Positions 40,585-50,133 are shown, numbered from the stretch's first letter. The stretch is 64,000 nucleotides of DNA from CBDCYS01 sp965226245 (GCA_965226245.1 CBDDCL010000015.1:6076001-6140000); one strand, 5' to 3'. A program made the numbers and translations. Notes: generated by a model from the sequence alone, not told the origin.

Positions 40585-43263
40585 ATGTCTTCCCTGCAGC
40601 TTGAGAAAGTCTACGAGCCGGGCCGGTTCGAGCCCCACTGGGCCAAATGGTGGGTCGACGAAGGCCTTTTTGTAGCCTCCGCCGAGTCCTCGAAACCGAT
40701 GTTTTCGCTGGTGGTCCCCCCGACGAACGTGACGGGCGCCCTGCACATGGGGCACATGTATGAGATCGCTCAGATCGACATCACGATGCGCTGGAAGCGC
40801 ATGCAGGGCTACAACGTTCTTTGGCTGCCCGGCACCGATCACGCCAGCATCGCCACCGAGATGCTGGTCACGCGCAATCTTCGCGAGCAGGGCATCGAAG
40901 CCAAAGAGATCGGCCGCGAAAAGTTTCTGGAACACGCCTGGGCCTGGAAGGAAAAGTACGGCGGTACGATCGTCGGCCAATTCAAACAGATCGGCGCAAG
41001 CTGTGACTGGACTCGCGAGCGCTTCACGATGGATGAGGGCCTTTCCAGGGCGGTCCGCGAGGCATTCGTTCGGCTCTATGAGAAGGGGCTGATCTATCGC
41101 GGCGAATACCTGATCAATTGGTGCCCGAGCTGCCACACCGCCGTCTCCGATTTGGAGGCCGTCTATAGCAAGCAGAAGGGCCATCTTTGGCACATCCGGT
41201 ATCCGGTTACCGATTCAGACGAGTTCGTGACCGTCGCCACGACACGGCCCGAGACCATGCTCGGCGACACCGCCATCGCCGTGAATCCGAAGGACGAACG
41301 CTACAAGCACCTCTGGGATAAGACCGTCACGCTCCCCTTGGTGGGCCGGCGCCTCACGGTGATCCGAGACGAGCTGGCCGATCCCGAGTTCGGCACGGGC
41401 GTGGTCAAGATCACACCGGCCCACGACCCCAACGACTTCGCCGCCGGGAAGCGGCACAACCTCGAGTTCATTACGGTCTTGGACGAGGAAGCTCGCATTA
41501 GCGAGGGCTTCGGCGAGTTCTCGGGCCTGGACCGCTACGAAGCCCGCAAGCGAGTCGTCGCACGGCTCGAAGAGCAAGGGCTGATCGAGCAGATCGAGGA
41601 TTACACCAACAACATCGGCGCCTGCCAGCGTTGCAAGACGATCGTCGAGCCCAGGGTGTCGACGCAATGGTTCGTCCGCACGAAAACACTGGCCGAGCCG
41701 GCGATCCAGGCGGTCGAGGCGAACGAGATCGAGATCATCCCCGACTTGTGGCGCCGCAACTACTTCGAGTGGATGAACAACATCCGCGACTGGTGCATCT
41801 CGCGCCAACTGTGGTGGGGACACCGCATTCCAGCCTGGTATTGCGGCGGCTGCGGGGACGTGATCGTTTCGCGCCAGGATCCGGCTTCATGCGAAAAATG
41901 CGGTTCCAAAGAACTCGAGCAAGACAACGACGTTCTCGACACCTGGTTCAGCTCCGGCTTGTGGCCTTTTTCCACCATGGGCTGGCCGGAAGAGAGCGCC
42001 GATCTCAAGACCTTCTATCCCACCTCGTTGCTGAACACGGGTTCTGACATCCTGTTTTTCTGGGTCGCCCGAATGATCATGCTTGGAATCGAGATGGCGG
42101 GCCGCATCCCGTTTCGCCAGGTCTACATTCACGGGCTGGTCCGTGACGCGGACAAGCAGAAGATGTCGAAGACCAAGGGCAATGTCATCGACCCGCGGGT
42201 GGTGACCGAGAAGTATGGCACCGACGCCGTGCGATTCTCGCTGGTGGTCGCCGCCGGGCAGGGTTCGGACGTTGTTCTCTCCGAGGAGCGCATCGCCGGC
42301 GCCCGCACCTTCGCGAACAAGATCTGGAACGCTGCAAGGTTCATTTTCATGAGCCTCGAAAAGGCGGACGCGGAGCCTTGGACGCCTCAGGACGCCGCCG
42401 CCTATCTGCCGCTGGCATCGGACTCAACAGGCGAAGTGCCGCTGGAGGACCGCTGGATCTTTTCGCGCCTCAACGATGTGGCGCGGCAAGCCGGCAAGCA
42501 GATCGAGAAATACCGCTATCACGAAGCGGCGAACCTGCTCTACCACTTTTTCTGGCACGAATTCTGCGACTGGTATCTGGAGCTGAAAAAGCTGTCGTTC
42601 AGCGACGGTTCCGGTTTGACCCCGGAGTGGAAGAACATGCTGGCGGCCATGGAGCGGGCCTTGCGGTTGCTGCACCCGATCATGCCGTTCATTACAGAAG
42701 AGTTGTGGCAGCGTCTGGCGTCAAATACCGAGGGACGACCCGCCTCGATCGCGCTCGCGGCCTATCCGGTTCCCAACCCGGCTCTGGCCGACCCCGAGGC
42801 CGAAAGTCAAGTCGGACTGATGCAGGAGCTCATCACTGCCGCGCGCAACCTTCGCTCCGAGATGGGCGTTTCCCCGAAGACAGTGCTCGACGGGACTTTC
42901 CACGGGCACACCGACGGGACCGCCGGCGTGGTCGATCGCCAAGCCGAGGCGCTTTCCAAACTGGCGAACGTGCGGCTGGAAGCCTTACAAGGAGCGGCGC
43001 CAGAGGGAAAAGCCATGCACCACAGCACCGATTTCGACCTCGTGTTGCATCTGCCCGCCGCGGAGACAGCCGTGCTCCGCGAAAGACTTTCCAAACAACT
43101 GCAGTCACTCCAGAAAGCTCGCGACTCTTCGAAGCGTCAGCTTGGCAACGAGCAATTCCTGGACAAGGCGCCCCCGCATGTGGTGGAGTCGATCCGCGAG
43201 AAACTGGCGGATTACGAATCGCAAGTCGCCAGGATTCGGTCTACGCTCGATGGGCTCTCGTAA
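40585..43263 (+). CDS. valS: Valyl-tRNA synthetase
   Basis: ValS charges tRNA-Val. The 892-residue class I enzyme has the HIGH motif as HMGH (54-57) in TGALHMGHMYE, and KMSKT (526-530) in KQKMSKTKGN. The editing domain carries ATTRPETMLGDTAIAV, and the GCQRCKT/CGGCG Cys pairs suggest zinc sites. The DTWFSSGLWPFSTMGWP segment and C-terminal coiled-coil arm (RERLSKQLQSLQKARDSS, about 833-890) are typical. It is a monocistronic gene after cofE; no T-box-like leader was recognised in the 290-base upstream gap. Confidence 0.97.
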   Translation: MSSLQLEKVYEPGRFEPHWAKWWVDEGLFVASAESSKPMFSLVVPPTNVTGALHMGHMYEIAQIDITMRWKRMQGYNVLWLPGTDHASIATEMLVTRNLREQGIEAKEIGREKFLEHAWAWKEKYGGTIVGQFKQIGASCDWTRERFTMDEGLSRAVREAFVRLYEKGLIYRGEYLINWCPSCHTAVSDLEAVYSKQKGHLWHIRYPVTDSDEFVTVATTRPETMLGDTAIAVNPKDERYKHLWDKTVTLPLVGRRLTVIRDELADPEFGTGVVKITPAHDPNDFAAGKRHNLEFITVLDEEARISEGFGEFSGLDRYEARKRVVARLEEQGLIEQIEDYTNNIGACQRCKTIVEPRVSTQWFVRTKTLAEPAIQAVEANEIEIIPDLWRRNYFEWMNNIRDWCISRQLWWGHRIPAWYCGGCGDVIVSRQDPASCEKCGSKELEQDNDVLDTWFSSGLWPFSTMGWPEESADLKTFYPTSLLNTGSDILFFWVARMIMLGIEMAGRIPFRQVYIHGLVRDADKQKMSKTKGNVIDPRVVTEKYGTDAVRFSLVVAAGQGSDVVLSEERIAGARTFANKIWNAARFIFMSLEKADAEPWTPQDAAAYLPLASDSTGEVPLEDRWIFSRLNDVARQAGKQIEKYRYHEAANLLYHFFWHEFCDWYLELKKLSFSDGSGLTPEWKNMLAAMERALRLLHPIMPFITEELWQRLASNTEGRPASIALAAYPVPNPALADPEAESQVGLMQELITAARNLRSEMGVSPKTVLDGTFHGHTDGTAGVVDRQAEALSKLANVRLEALQGAAPEGKAMHHSTDFDLVLHLPAAETAVLRERLSKQLQSLQKARDSSKRQLGNEQFLDKAPPHVVESIREKLADYESQVARIRSTLDGLS

Positions 43264-43322
43264 CCGGGACTAACCCGAACCGAACAGGGCGGATTTGGCT
43301 CTCTTGAACGATTTGTGCGCGT

Positions 43323-43382
43323 GGCGGACTTGACCCCAGGCTTGCGCCTGGGGCTCTGTTCCTGCTTTCCGAACTTTCCGCC
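43323..43382 (+). repeat. Palindromic repeat, family E (copy 1)
   Basis: A 60-base unit with the strong hairpin CCCCAGGC-TTGC-GCCTGGGG followed by TTTCCGAACTTTCCGCC. Its reverse complement, slightly changed, is at 45461-45519. It lies after valS and may also serve as a terminator. Confidence 0.8.
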
Positions 43383-43444
43383 ACGCTGGTAAGAACTTCA
43401 CTTCGAGCCAGCCGCGAGGGCGCCGAAAAGAGTAACCTGAGAAT

Positions 43445-43966
43445 ATGCCGGCTTCGACCGTGGTACCCGTCGAAGAATACCTGTCGACTGACTACAGCCC
43501 GGACCGCGAGTACCTGGACGGTGCTGTCGTGGAGCGCAATCTCGGCGAACGAAGTCACAGCCGTTTACAGGGGCTGGTATGTGCGTATATCCTGGCCCGC
43601 GAAAAAGAATGGCGTGTTGTCGCCCTGCTGGAGCAACGAGTCCAAGTAACGGCAACCCGGTTCCGGGTGCCCGATGTTTGCGTGCTCGCCGAAGACGACC
43701 CCAACGAACCCATTGTCAGGCATCCTCCGATTGTCTGTATCGAGATCCTCTCCCGGGACGACCGTATGGCGGCGATGGACCAGAAGATCAACGACTACCT
43801 GAAAATGGGAGTGCGGCATGTTTGGTTTCTCGATCCCATTGCCGGCAATGCGTTTGACGCGACGAAAGAAGGTATCCGCGAAGTCAACGAGGCCACTCTG
43901 CGGGCGGCGGATACCGAGATCGCACTCCCAATTGCCGAGCTGTTTCGGCAACTTCAGCAGCGATAA
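43445..43966 (+). CDS. Uma2 family (DUF820) endonuclease-like protein
   Basis: A 173-residue PD-(D/E)XK-fold protein of the Uma2 group. Family landmarks are EYLDGAVVERNLGERSHSRLQ (about 22-42), RVPDVCVLAEDD (about 73-84) providing the acidic pair, PPIVCIEILSRDDR (about 93-106), and KINDYLKMGVRHVWFLDP (about 113-130). These occur in large numbers in cyanobacteria and Acidobacteria, often near mobile DNA; their activity is mostly unproven. It is convergent with hisS, separated by a hairpin, and the pair is bracketed by inverted family E repeats. Confidence 0.85.
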   Translation: MPASTVVPVEEYLSTDYSPDREYLDGAVVERNLGERSHSRLQGLVCAYILAREKEWRVVALLEQRVQVTATRFRVPDVCVLAEDDPNEPIVRHPPIVCIEILSRDDRMAAMDQKINDYLKMGVRHVWFLDPIAGNAFDATKEGIREVNEATLRAADTEIALPIAELFRQLQQR

Positions 43967-43970
43967 CCCC

Positions 43971-44001
43971 GTAGCGCGGGGCTCGGAGAGACCCGCGCTA
44001 C
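43971..44001. terminator. Hairpin between convergent Uma2 and hisS genes
   Basis: GTAGCGCGGG pairs perfectly with CCCGCGCTAC around an 11-base loop. It lies in the 39-base gap between two convergent stops, so it probably ends transcription in both directions. There is no T-run on the plus side. Confidence 0.55.
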
Positions 44002-44005
44002 AGGC

Positions 44006-45421
44006 CTACTTCCGCTCGGCCAGCAACTTTGTGAGGGTTTGCACTAGGTCCGCCCGCTTGACTTCCTGCTGGCCAAAACGCGCCGATTTCCATTCTTCGT
44101 GGCCCGAGACGTCGGCCGCTTTCTCCCGGCCGACCTCCATCTCTTTCAAGGTCACGACACCGCGTCCGGCCTCGTCGCCCCCCATGATGATCACGTAAGG
44201 AATCGCAAGACGGTCCGCCCGCTGCAATTGCTTGCCCAGCTTTTTGGGCTTGCCGAGATGAATCTCAGCCGGAATTCCGGCCCGGCGAAGCTCGAATGTG
44301 ATGGCTAGATACTCGCTCATCAGAGCGGCGTCCATGGCCGTGACGAGCACTTGCGACGGTGTCTGTTTCCGGGGGACGCGCTTCAACTCGACGAGCGCGG
44401 CCAGCAGCCGGTCGACGCCAAGCGAGGCGCCGGTCGCCGGAATGCGCTGTCCGGTAAAACGGGTTACCAGATCGTCATAGCGCCCGCCGCCGAACACGGA
44501 TCCAAACTGTGGGGCGTCCAGCAGAACGGCTTCGAAGACCGGTCCGGTGTAATAGGCCAGCCCGCGGGCAATGCTGACGTCGATCACAACACGATCGCTC
44601 TTGTAGCCGAGGGCGCTGAGATGGGAAGAGATGCGGCCCACGGCGTCGAGTTCTTCCGAGGCATTCTCGATGCTGGAGAAGAGGCCGCGCAAGTTCTCGA
44701 GCGATTCGTCGCGGTCCGAGGCGGGAATGGCGAGGAACTGTTCGATCCTGTCAACCTGCTCGCCCGTCAGCCCGACCCCCGCAATCTGGTCCCCCGACTC
44801 GTCCGCGTAACCGCTGGTCAGCTCCAGCCGGACCTTTTCCGGGCCGATCTTTTCGAGCTTATCGAGAACGCGAAAAACCTCGGCTCCGGCAGCTTCGGGT
44901 ACCGCTGCGAAACACAGCAGCAGATCGAGAATCTTGCGGCTGGAGAACCGCACCAGGTAGGGACCGGCCTTGAGCGCGTCCAAGGTGTCGCACATGCCCG
45001 CGATGATTTCGGTATCAGCAACCTCCGATTCCGCTCCGACTGAATCGAGGTCAAGCTGGACAAACTCCCGAAAGCGCCCCGCGGCCGGCTTGTCCGCGCG
45101 CCAGACCGGGGACACCTGATAACGCCGAAACGGGAACGCCAGATCCTTGTGCTGCGAGACGAAACGCGACAGCGGAACGGTGAGGTCGAACCGCAGTCCC
45201 AGTTCTTCATCCTCGGGGCTGGAGACGCGAAAAATCTGTGCTTGGGCTTCCTGTCCGGCCGCGCCGGAGAGAACATCGAGGTACTCAATAGCCGGGGTCT
45301 CGAGCGGCGAGAAGCCATAGAGTTCATAGACCTTGCGGGCGGTATCGATCAGGTGCTGGCGAGCCAGCATGTGATCCGAACGCAGGTCGCGCAGGCCGCG
45401 CGACAGACGAGGTTCGACCAT
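44006..45421 (-). CDS. hisS: Histidyl-tRNA synthetase
   Basis: HisS charges tRNA-His. The 471-residue class II enzyme has motif 1-like ETPAIEYLDVLSGAAG, motif 2 RYQVSPVWRADKPAAGRFREF, the His-specific RGLAYYTGPVFEAVL (about 285-300, with Ala where bacterial enzymes often have Asp), and motif 3 GASLGVDRLLAAL. The C-terminal anticodon-binding domain starts at SQVLVTAMDAAL and ends TLTKLLAERK. These features resemble the longer HisS type also found in archaea and eukaryotes. It is transcribed on its own. Confidence 0.95.
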   Translation of the reverse strand: MVEPRLSRGLRDLRSDHMLARQHLIDTARKVYELYGFSPLETPAIEYLDVLSGAAGQEAQAQIFRVSSPEDEELGLRFDLTVPLSRFVSQHKDLAFPFRRYQVSPVWRADKPAAGRFREFVQLDLDSVGAESEVADTEIIAGMCDTLDALKAGPYLVRFSSRKILDLLLCFAAVPEAAGAEVFRVLDKLEKIGPEKVRLELTSGYADESGDQIAGVGLTGEQVDRIEQFLAIPASDRDESLENLRGLFSSIENASEELDAVGRISSHLSALGYKSDRVVIDVSIARGLAYYTGPVFEAVLLDAPQFGSVFGGGRYDDLVTRFTGQRIPATGASLGVDRLLAALVELKRVPRKQTPSQVLVTAMDAALMSEYLAITFELRRAGIPAEIHLGKPKKLGKQLQRADRLAIPYVIIMGGDEAGRGVVTLKEMEVGREKAADVSGHEEWKSARFGQQEVKRADLVQTLTKLLAERK

Positions 45422-45767
45422 GGTGATTAGTGCCTCTATCGTTGAATCCTTGCAAAGCTTGGCGGAAAGTTCGGAAAGCAGGAGCAGAGCCCCAGGCGGG
45501 AGCCTGGGGTCAAGTCCGCTAAACCCAACAATCCTTCAAGGATGCCAAATCTGCCCGTTCGGTTCAAGCTCGTCCGGGATAAGGGAGTTGGGAACCGCGG
45601 AAGCGGAAAGCCGACGACTGCCCCAGCTTAGCACCTTTGCTCGGAGGGACCCGCTCAAGGCTGCGCTTGGGCGTCACAGCAGATTGCGCGAAGGCGGTGG
45701 CTCAACGCTGGCAACGCGTCTGGGTCCCGTCGTCCCTGTGGCCCCTCTTGGTTCGGGCTTGTCCGCG
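45422..45767. other. Gap with an inverted family E repeat
   Basis: No gene is supported. 45461-45519 is the inverted partner of 43323-43382, so inverted repeats bracket the Uma2-hisS segment. The remainder contains short GC-rich direct repeats only. Confidence 0.6.
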
Positions 45768-46190
45768 TTAGGAGCTGACGATCGCGGTCAGGGTATCCAC
45801 CCCTGCCTGGGCCACGACACCGTCTTGGTGGGACATGACTCCGCTGACTCCGACGGCGCCGACGATCTGACCGCCGGCAAACAGAGGCAACCCTCCTTCC
45901 ACGGGAATCGCGCCCGGCAAGCTCATCATGCCGACGTTCCCATCCGTTACCACGTCGGCAAGCGCTTTGCTGGGGCGCTTGAACAGCGCGGCGCAGCGGG
46001 CTTTTGCAATTCCTACTTCGACGCTTCCGATTTGGGTGTCATCGATCTTTTGGAAGCAGATAAGCTGGCCGGCCGGGTCCACAATCGCGATGGCTACGGG
46101 CCAACTGTTCTTCGCCGCCTCAGCCTCTGCCGCCGCGGCGATTTGCTTGGCGACATCCAGAGTCAGGATCGGCTTGGTGGTGAGCTGCAT
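45768..46190 (-). CDS. GlcG/HbpS family protein (DUF336)
   Basis: A 140-residue protein of the GlcG/HbpS family, members of which bind haem or act near glycolate metabolism. Family landmarks are WPVAIAIVDPAGQLICFQKID (about 32-52), KARCAALFKRPSK (about 64-76), GAIPVEGGLPLFAGGQIVGAVGVSG (about 96-120) and DGVVAQAGVD. The ATG 46190 has GGGAGG eight bases upstream and is preferred to the codon at 46208. It has no signal peptide. Precise function unknown. Confidence 0.85.
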   Translation of the reverse strand: MQLTTKPILTLDVAKQIAAAAEAEAAKNSWPVAIAIVDPAGQLICFQKIDDTQIGSVEVGIAKARCAALFKRPSKALADVVTDGNVGMMSLPGAIPVEGGLPLFAGGQIVGAVGVSGVMSHQDGVVAQAGVDTLTAIVSS

Positions 46191-46284
46191 TTCGAATTCC
46201 TCCCACATGAAAAAGATGGACCAGCAATTGAGCCGCGGGCGTTAAGCGGCCCGCCCATAGTAGCAAACCACATCACTGGCTAGG

Positions 46285-46506
46285 CTAGCGTCCGGTCATT
46301 TGGGCGACCGGCGGCATCGAGATGAAGTAATCTTCCGCCTTGTCGCGCTGCGGCGGCGACCGCAGAATGAACGGTTCAATCTTGGTGATCTTCTGCGCGA
46401 CCGGCGCCTTGGTCTCCAACTCGGCACTCCAGGCGGCACGAGCGCCGCACATGCCGATCCAAGCTGACGCAGCGGCGTTTCTCAGTAGCGTGCGCCTTGT
46501 GATCAT
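46285..46506 (-). pseudogene. N-terminal fragment of an enolase-superfamily protein
   Basis: The frame starts with a Tat signal (MITRRTLLRNAAASAWIGM) and continues ITKIEPFILRSPPQRD and SMPPVAQMTGR, the first residues of mandelate racemase/muconate lactonizing-type proteins. It stops after 73 residues, so the catalytic barrel is absent. AAGGAG lies eight bases before ATG 46506, so the translation start is intact. It may be a deletion remnant. Confidence 0.6.
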
Positions 46507-46580
46507 TTCGATATCTCCTTCGAAGCGAGGGGACCGGGAGCCTGGCAAGATTCTGTCATAATTCGGGCCATGGCGGAAGA

Positions 46581-46622
46581 TTTCAGCCGGCCGGACAGAG
46601 GCGCGGACGGAAGTCCGCGCTC
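46581..46622 (+). repeat. Dispersed palindromic repeat, family B (copy 2)
   Basis: TTTCAGCCGGCCGGACAGAG followed by a GCGGAC/GTCCGC hairpin, matching 16890-16932. Confidence 0.75.
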
Positions 46623-46691
46623 TTCATCGCGGTGGCGTCTCCATCCCGTCCCATTTTTGGTTGCGGCTGGTCCGTGTCAAGTGACTAGACG

Positions 46692-47831
46692 ATGAACCCC
46701 AGCCGCGCAATTGTCTCCCCGTCCGAGCACAGGGTCTTCACCGACGAACAGACCGGCGCCAGGGTCCACCAACTGACAAACGCTCTGCACGTGAGCCACC
46801 CAACCTACTTTCTCTGCAGCTCGTTCACGCCCGCCCAGCGTTCGGTGATCTTCACGTCCTACCGCAGCGGTTCGGCGCAACTGTTCGAAGCCGGCTTCCC
46901 CGACGGCGAAATCCGCCAGTTGACGAACCAAGGCGCGATTCACCCCTTCTCCCCGATTATTCCGCCGCCAGGGAAAACCGTGTTCTTCGTCAGAGAAGGC
47001 TCGGTTTGGGAGATCGCGCTTGACTCGCTCGAAGAACGGCTCGTCGCGAAGTTCGATGGTCAGCTCGGTGAATGTTCGTTAAGCGTGGACGGCCGCTGGT
47101 TTGTCGCCGCTTGCCGGGGGCAAAACGGCTGGGGAATCGTTACCGGATCGACTGACGGCAGCGAAGCACGGTTTTTCGCTTTCCCCCGCACGATCATTCA
47201 TCCGCAGTTCTCGCCGCTCGACCCGGAGTGGATAGAATTCGCCGCCGACCCGGCGCCGCGCATGCACCGCATCCGCCGCGATGGAAGCAGCCTGGAATGT
47301 CTCTACGAGCACGACAACGACGAGTTCGTCGTTCACGAGACGTTTTTGGGAAGCACGGGAGACCTCGTCTTCACCGTTTGGCCGAAAGCGCTCAAACGCA
47401 TGAGCTGGACGACCCGAGAGATTTCGACCATAGCTGAGTTCAACGCTTGGCACATCACGCCCAACCGGTCGGGCACGAAGGTTCTTTGCGACACCAACCA
47501 CCCCGACACCGGCCTGCAATTGGTCGATGTGGCCACCGGCGCCCGCCAAACGATCTGTCTATCGAAAGCCTCCAGCCAGGGATCGCAGTGGTTGCGCTCC
47601 CGCTACGCGCTGGCCCAGGACTGGGAAGCGGCGGCCGCTGCCGCTGAAAAGCAGAAGGCACTGAGCTGGATGGAAATGCAAGGCGATACGGTGTACGGCC
47701 CCCAGTGGACTCATCCTCACCCGTCCTTTTCGCCGGACGAAACAATGGTTGCGTTCGCCAGCGACCAGAGCGGCCATACCCAGGTCTACGTCGCCGAGCT
47801 TCCGAAACATTTGCAGCCCGGCGCTGTCTGA
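46692..47831 (+). CDS. Oligogalacturonate lyase-like beta-propeller protein (PL22 family)
   Basis: PL22 enzymes are cytoplasmic seven-bladed propellers that cut oligogalacturonides from pectin using a metal. The 379-residue protein shows the family pattern: SHPTYFLCSSFTPAQRSVIF (about 35-54), several propeller strands (GSVWEIALDSLEERLV), HDNDEFVVHETFLGS (about 208-222), and QWTHPHPSFSPD with Gln338, His341 and His343 at the spacing known for the metal ligands. There is no signal peptide. No other pectin genes are nearby. Confidence 0.85.
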   Translation: MNPSRAIVSPSEHRVFTDEQTGARVHQLTNALHVSHPTYFLCSSFTPAQRSVIFTSYRSGSAQLFEAGFPDGEIRQLTNQGAIHPFSPIIPPPGKTVFFVREGSVWEIALDSLEERLVAKFDGQLGECSLSVDGRWFVAACRGQNGWGIVTGSTDGSEARFFAFPRTIIHPQFSPLDPEWIEFAADPAPRMHRIRRDGSSLECLYEHDNDEFVVHETFLGSTGDLVFTVWPKALKRMSWTTREISTIAEFNAWHITPNRSGTKVLCDTNHPDTGLQLVDVATGARQTICLSKASSQGSQWLRSRYALAQDWEAAAAAAEKQKALSWMEMQGDTVYGPQWTHPHPSFSPDETMVAFASDQSGHTQVYVAELPKHLQPGAV

Positions 47832-48220
47832 TCGTTTTCATGGCGGCGTTCCGCAGAGGGTCGCGGAGCGGCCACTCCGCCGTTGCCCTCTAAGCAGACT
47901 GCGACCGGTTGAGTCTGGGAGTGACCGTGTCTCGATCGAAGGCTGCACGCACACCGCCAACCCGCAGTGTCTACAAGCGGGGTTTGGCGATGAGTACACT
48001 GTAAATGCGAGGGCGACCCAATTGGAAACCCTCGTTTAGCTTATGGCGAGACAGAGGAGGGCTTGGCATGGCAAATGAAGAGAATTCGGCTAATACAACA
48101 TCGTCGCACTCGCGGAAATTCAGCGCCTTAAGGATGAGCTTGACCGGCTAAATTCGAAAAACACTCAGGCCATTCTCAGACCGATAATCGAGGATGCCTT
48201 AAAGGACACGGTCCTTTTCA

Positions 48221-49247
48221 ATGGGGTATTTAGTTGACTCCAGTAGCCACTACATCTTGGGGGTGGGGGTGCCGGCCCTGGTGGCCTCGACCATTGTCTT
48301 ATAGGGAGCAGGGTCGGCGGCGACCGCCTGCTGGAGGAGGCGATAGAAAAGTTTGCCGCGCGACCGTGAGGTCCGCCGGTTGAAGCGGAACGTGAACTCG
48401 TCCAGGTAGTAGTCCAAATACTCGTGACTGACAGCCCCCTGGTGGGTCCCCAACAGCCAGCGCTTTAGCAGAGAGGCGACACGATGGACTCTCGGCAGCA
48501 GCTTACTCGCCGATTGCCGCTTCCCGCGCAGCACGGTGACTTCATGGCGGTATCCTTTGTTCTCCAATCCCGCATAGCCTTCCCAGCCGTCGGTGTGCAC
48601 GAGGCTGCCAGGTTGGATAGCTTCTTCGACAAAGGCTTCCAAGCTCGCCGCTGAGGCATCCGCGATCCGACGGAGCCGGATGCGACCCATACCGCGCCCA
48701 TCCTCCTCGGCAGCAACCGCAACTAACGCTTTGCCAACCATTTCGCGACCTCGGACGCCCTCTTCGACTCCGCCCACATACGTTTCGTCCACCTCCACCC
48801 GGCCGACCAGCCGATTGCGACCGGGGCGCACCATGGCGCGGCGGAACTTGTGCAGCCAGGTCCAGGCGGTTACATAGCTACCCAAACCCAAGACCCGCTG
48901 CAACTCCAGCGCGCTGGCCCCGCCTTTTTGCGTTGTCACCCACCAAGCCGCCCGGAACCACAACGTCAAGGGCTTGCGGGTGTCCTGGAAAATCGTGCCC
49001 GCCGTCACCGAGGCCTGGTAACCGCAGTCGGCGCAGAGCAGCAGATTGCGTTTGCTGGCCCATGAGGACTGGATCCCACAGCGCGGGCACACGAACCCCT
49101 CCGGCCAGCGCAGCTTCAGCAGGTACTCCCGGCACGCCTCCTCGGTCGAGAATCGAGCTTCCAACTCGACGAGGTTTCGGGGGTAGTCCTCCTTCATGCC
49201 CCCAACCACAACATATTGTGGCTACTGGAGTCAACTAAATACCCCAT
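48221..49247 (-). mobile_element. IS1595-family insertion sequence with 8-base target duplication
   Basis: The element is 1027 bases long, flanked by direct repeats CCTTTTCA (48213-48220 and 49248-49255). The ends are inverted repeats: ATGGGGTATTTAGTTGACTC at the left matches the right end in reverse, the identity continuing through TGGAGTC/CCAGTAGCCAC. An 8-base duplication is typical of IS1595. It carries one transposase gene. Confidence 0.92.
48250..49197 (-). CDS. IS1595 (ISXO2-like) transposase
   Basis: A 315-residue transposase. The N-terminal zinc ribbon is CPRCGIQSSW ... LLCADCGYQ (about 36-62), followed by a helix-turn-helix-like region and the ISXO2 catalytic core: VEVDETYVGG (about 136-145), VHTDGWEGY (about 205-213) and a C-terminal block HEYLDYYLDEFTFRFNRRTSRS. 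The frame is intact, so the element may be active. The start could also be the GTG four codons earlier. A deleted remnant of the same family lies at 57097-57245. Confidence 0.92.
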   Translation of the reverse strand: MKEDYPRNLVELEARFSTEEACREYLLKLRWPEGFVCPRCGIQSSWASKRNLLLCADCGYQASVTAGTIFQDTRKPLTLWFRAAWWVTTQKGGASALELQRVLGLGSYVTAWTWLHKFRRAMVRPGRNRLVGRVEVDETYVGGVEEGVRGREMVGKALVAVAAEEDGRGMGRIRLRRIADASAASLEAFVEEAIQPGSLVHTDGWEGYAGLENKGYRHEVTVLRGKRQSASKLLPRVHRVASLLKRWLLGTHQGAVSHEYLDYYLDEFTFRFNRRTSRSRGKLFYRLLQQAVAADPAPYKTMVEATRAGTPTPKM

Positions 49248-49872
49248 CCTTTTCAAAAGCGTGCGTCTGATGATGCTGCTCGGAATAGTCGTATGGTTGG
49301 GTGGCTCGATCTACTCCGGAATTCAAGTCATGTCTATAGATGACCGCGCTGACCGGGTCCAAGCGAGAATTGAAAACCAGGAATCGGGGTTTAGGGCGCT
49401 GGTTGAGCGTGAGCAGTTAGAAATTGGGCGCCTTAAGGCGCGAGCGGCTCAAGTCTTGGATGTAAGTGACCTTTCAGACTTGGAAGCAGTCAGAAAACAG
49501 ATCCAAGTACTAAAAAAACGAGCTATTGAAATTCTTGCCATACAAGATTTTTCGGAGCTGGATAAGGTGAGACTACAGATCCAAGACCTGAAAAAGAGCG
49601 GAGGTGAGCTTAACCTAGCGAGCATGAGAAGATTTGTGGGTTGGTCTTGGTGGGTTATGCTGTCAACGAGTGCTGCCGCCTTAGGAATGGCTATCGTAGC
49701 GTTTTGGAAAATCAGGAAGCTTGATACCCTTTGAGAGGATATCTGTGATTCGGTTGCAACCTATACTGCCGCGCTCGACTTTTTGGAGGCAGCAGAGCAG
49801 AGTGCCCTCGTCATTCTGGTCGAGCCAGGCGTGGTATTGTCAGTACTGAGGCTTGAGTCAAGGGGAGACTGA

Positions 49873-50121
49873 ATGGGGAAGTCGCCCGAAAACCGAACGT
49901 TCATCGTACCCGTTGCGGTTGAAAAGGAAGAAGACGGTCGCTGGAGCGCGTGGGTGGAGGTGCTTCCCGGATGCGCTGCCTGGGGTCATAGCCGCGAGGA
50001 AGCGCTGCGGGCGCTCAACGAGGCCGCCCAGGCCTACATCGAAGTTCTGCTCGAAAAAGGAAAAAGCATCCCCCCTGAGATTGAAACGGCGGACTCCCCC
50101 GTGGTCGCCGTGTCTGTATGA
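49873..50121 (+). CDS. hicB: HicB-type antitoxin
   Basis: An 82-residue HicB-fold protein: FIVPVAVEKEEDGRWSAWVEVLPGCAAWGHSREEALRALNEA is the partial RNase H-like domain typical of HicB, without an extra DNA-binding domain. It should bind the toxin encoded 12 bases downstream. AAGGGGAG precedes the ATG. Autoregulation by the complex is expected from the family but no operator was identified. Confidence 0.85.
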   Translation: MGKSPENRTFIVPVAVEKEEDGRWSAWVEVLPGCAAWGHSREEALRALNEAAQAYIEVLLEKGKSIPPEIETADSPVVAVSV

Positions 50122-50133
50122 GCCTGCCTGGAC

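Larger units (their letters stand above)
48069..49734 (+). pseudogene. Two-helix coiled-coil membrane protein gene split by IS1595
   Basis: The gene is in two pieces, 48069-48220 and 49248-49734 (the first of the two 8-base target copies, 48213-48220, belongs to both). Removing the IS and one target copy joins ALKDTVLF directly to KSVRLMMLLGIVVWLGG in one frame. The 3' part encodes a transmembrane helix, a long coiled coil (about 80 residues including EREQLEIGRLKARAAQVLDV) and a second helix (WWVMLSTSAAALGMAIVAFW). Start ATG 48069 has GAGGAGGG just upstream, but the frame following it shifts before EIQRLKDELDRLNSKN, so a second lesion exists near 48105. Function unknown. Confidence 0.8.
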
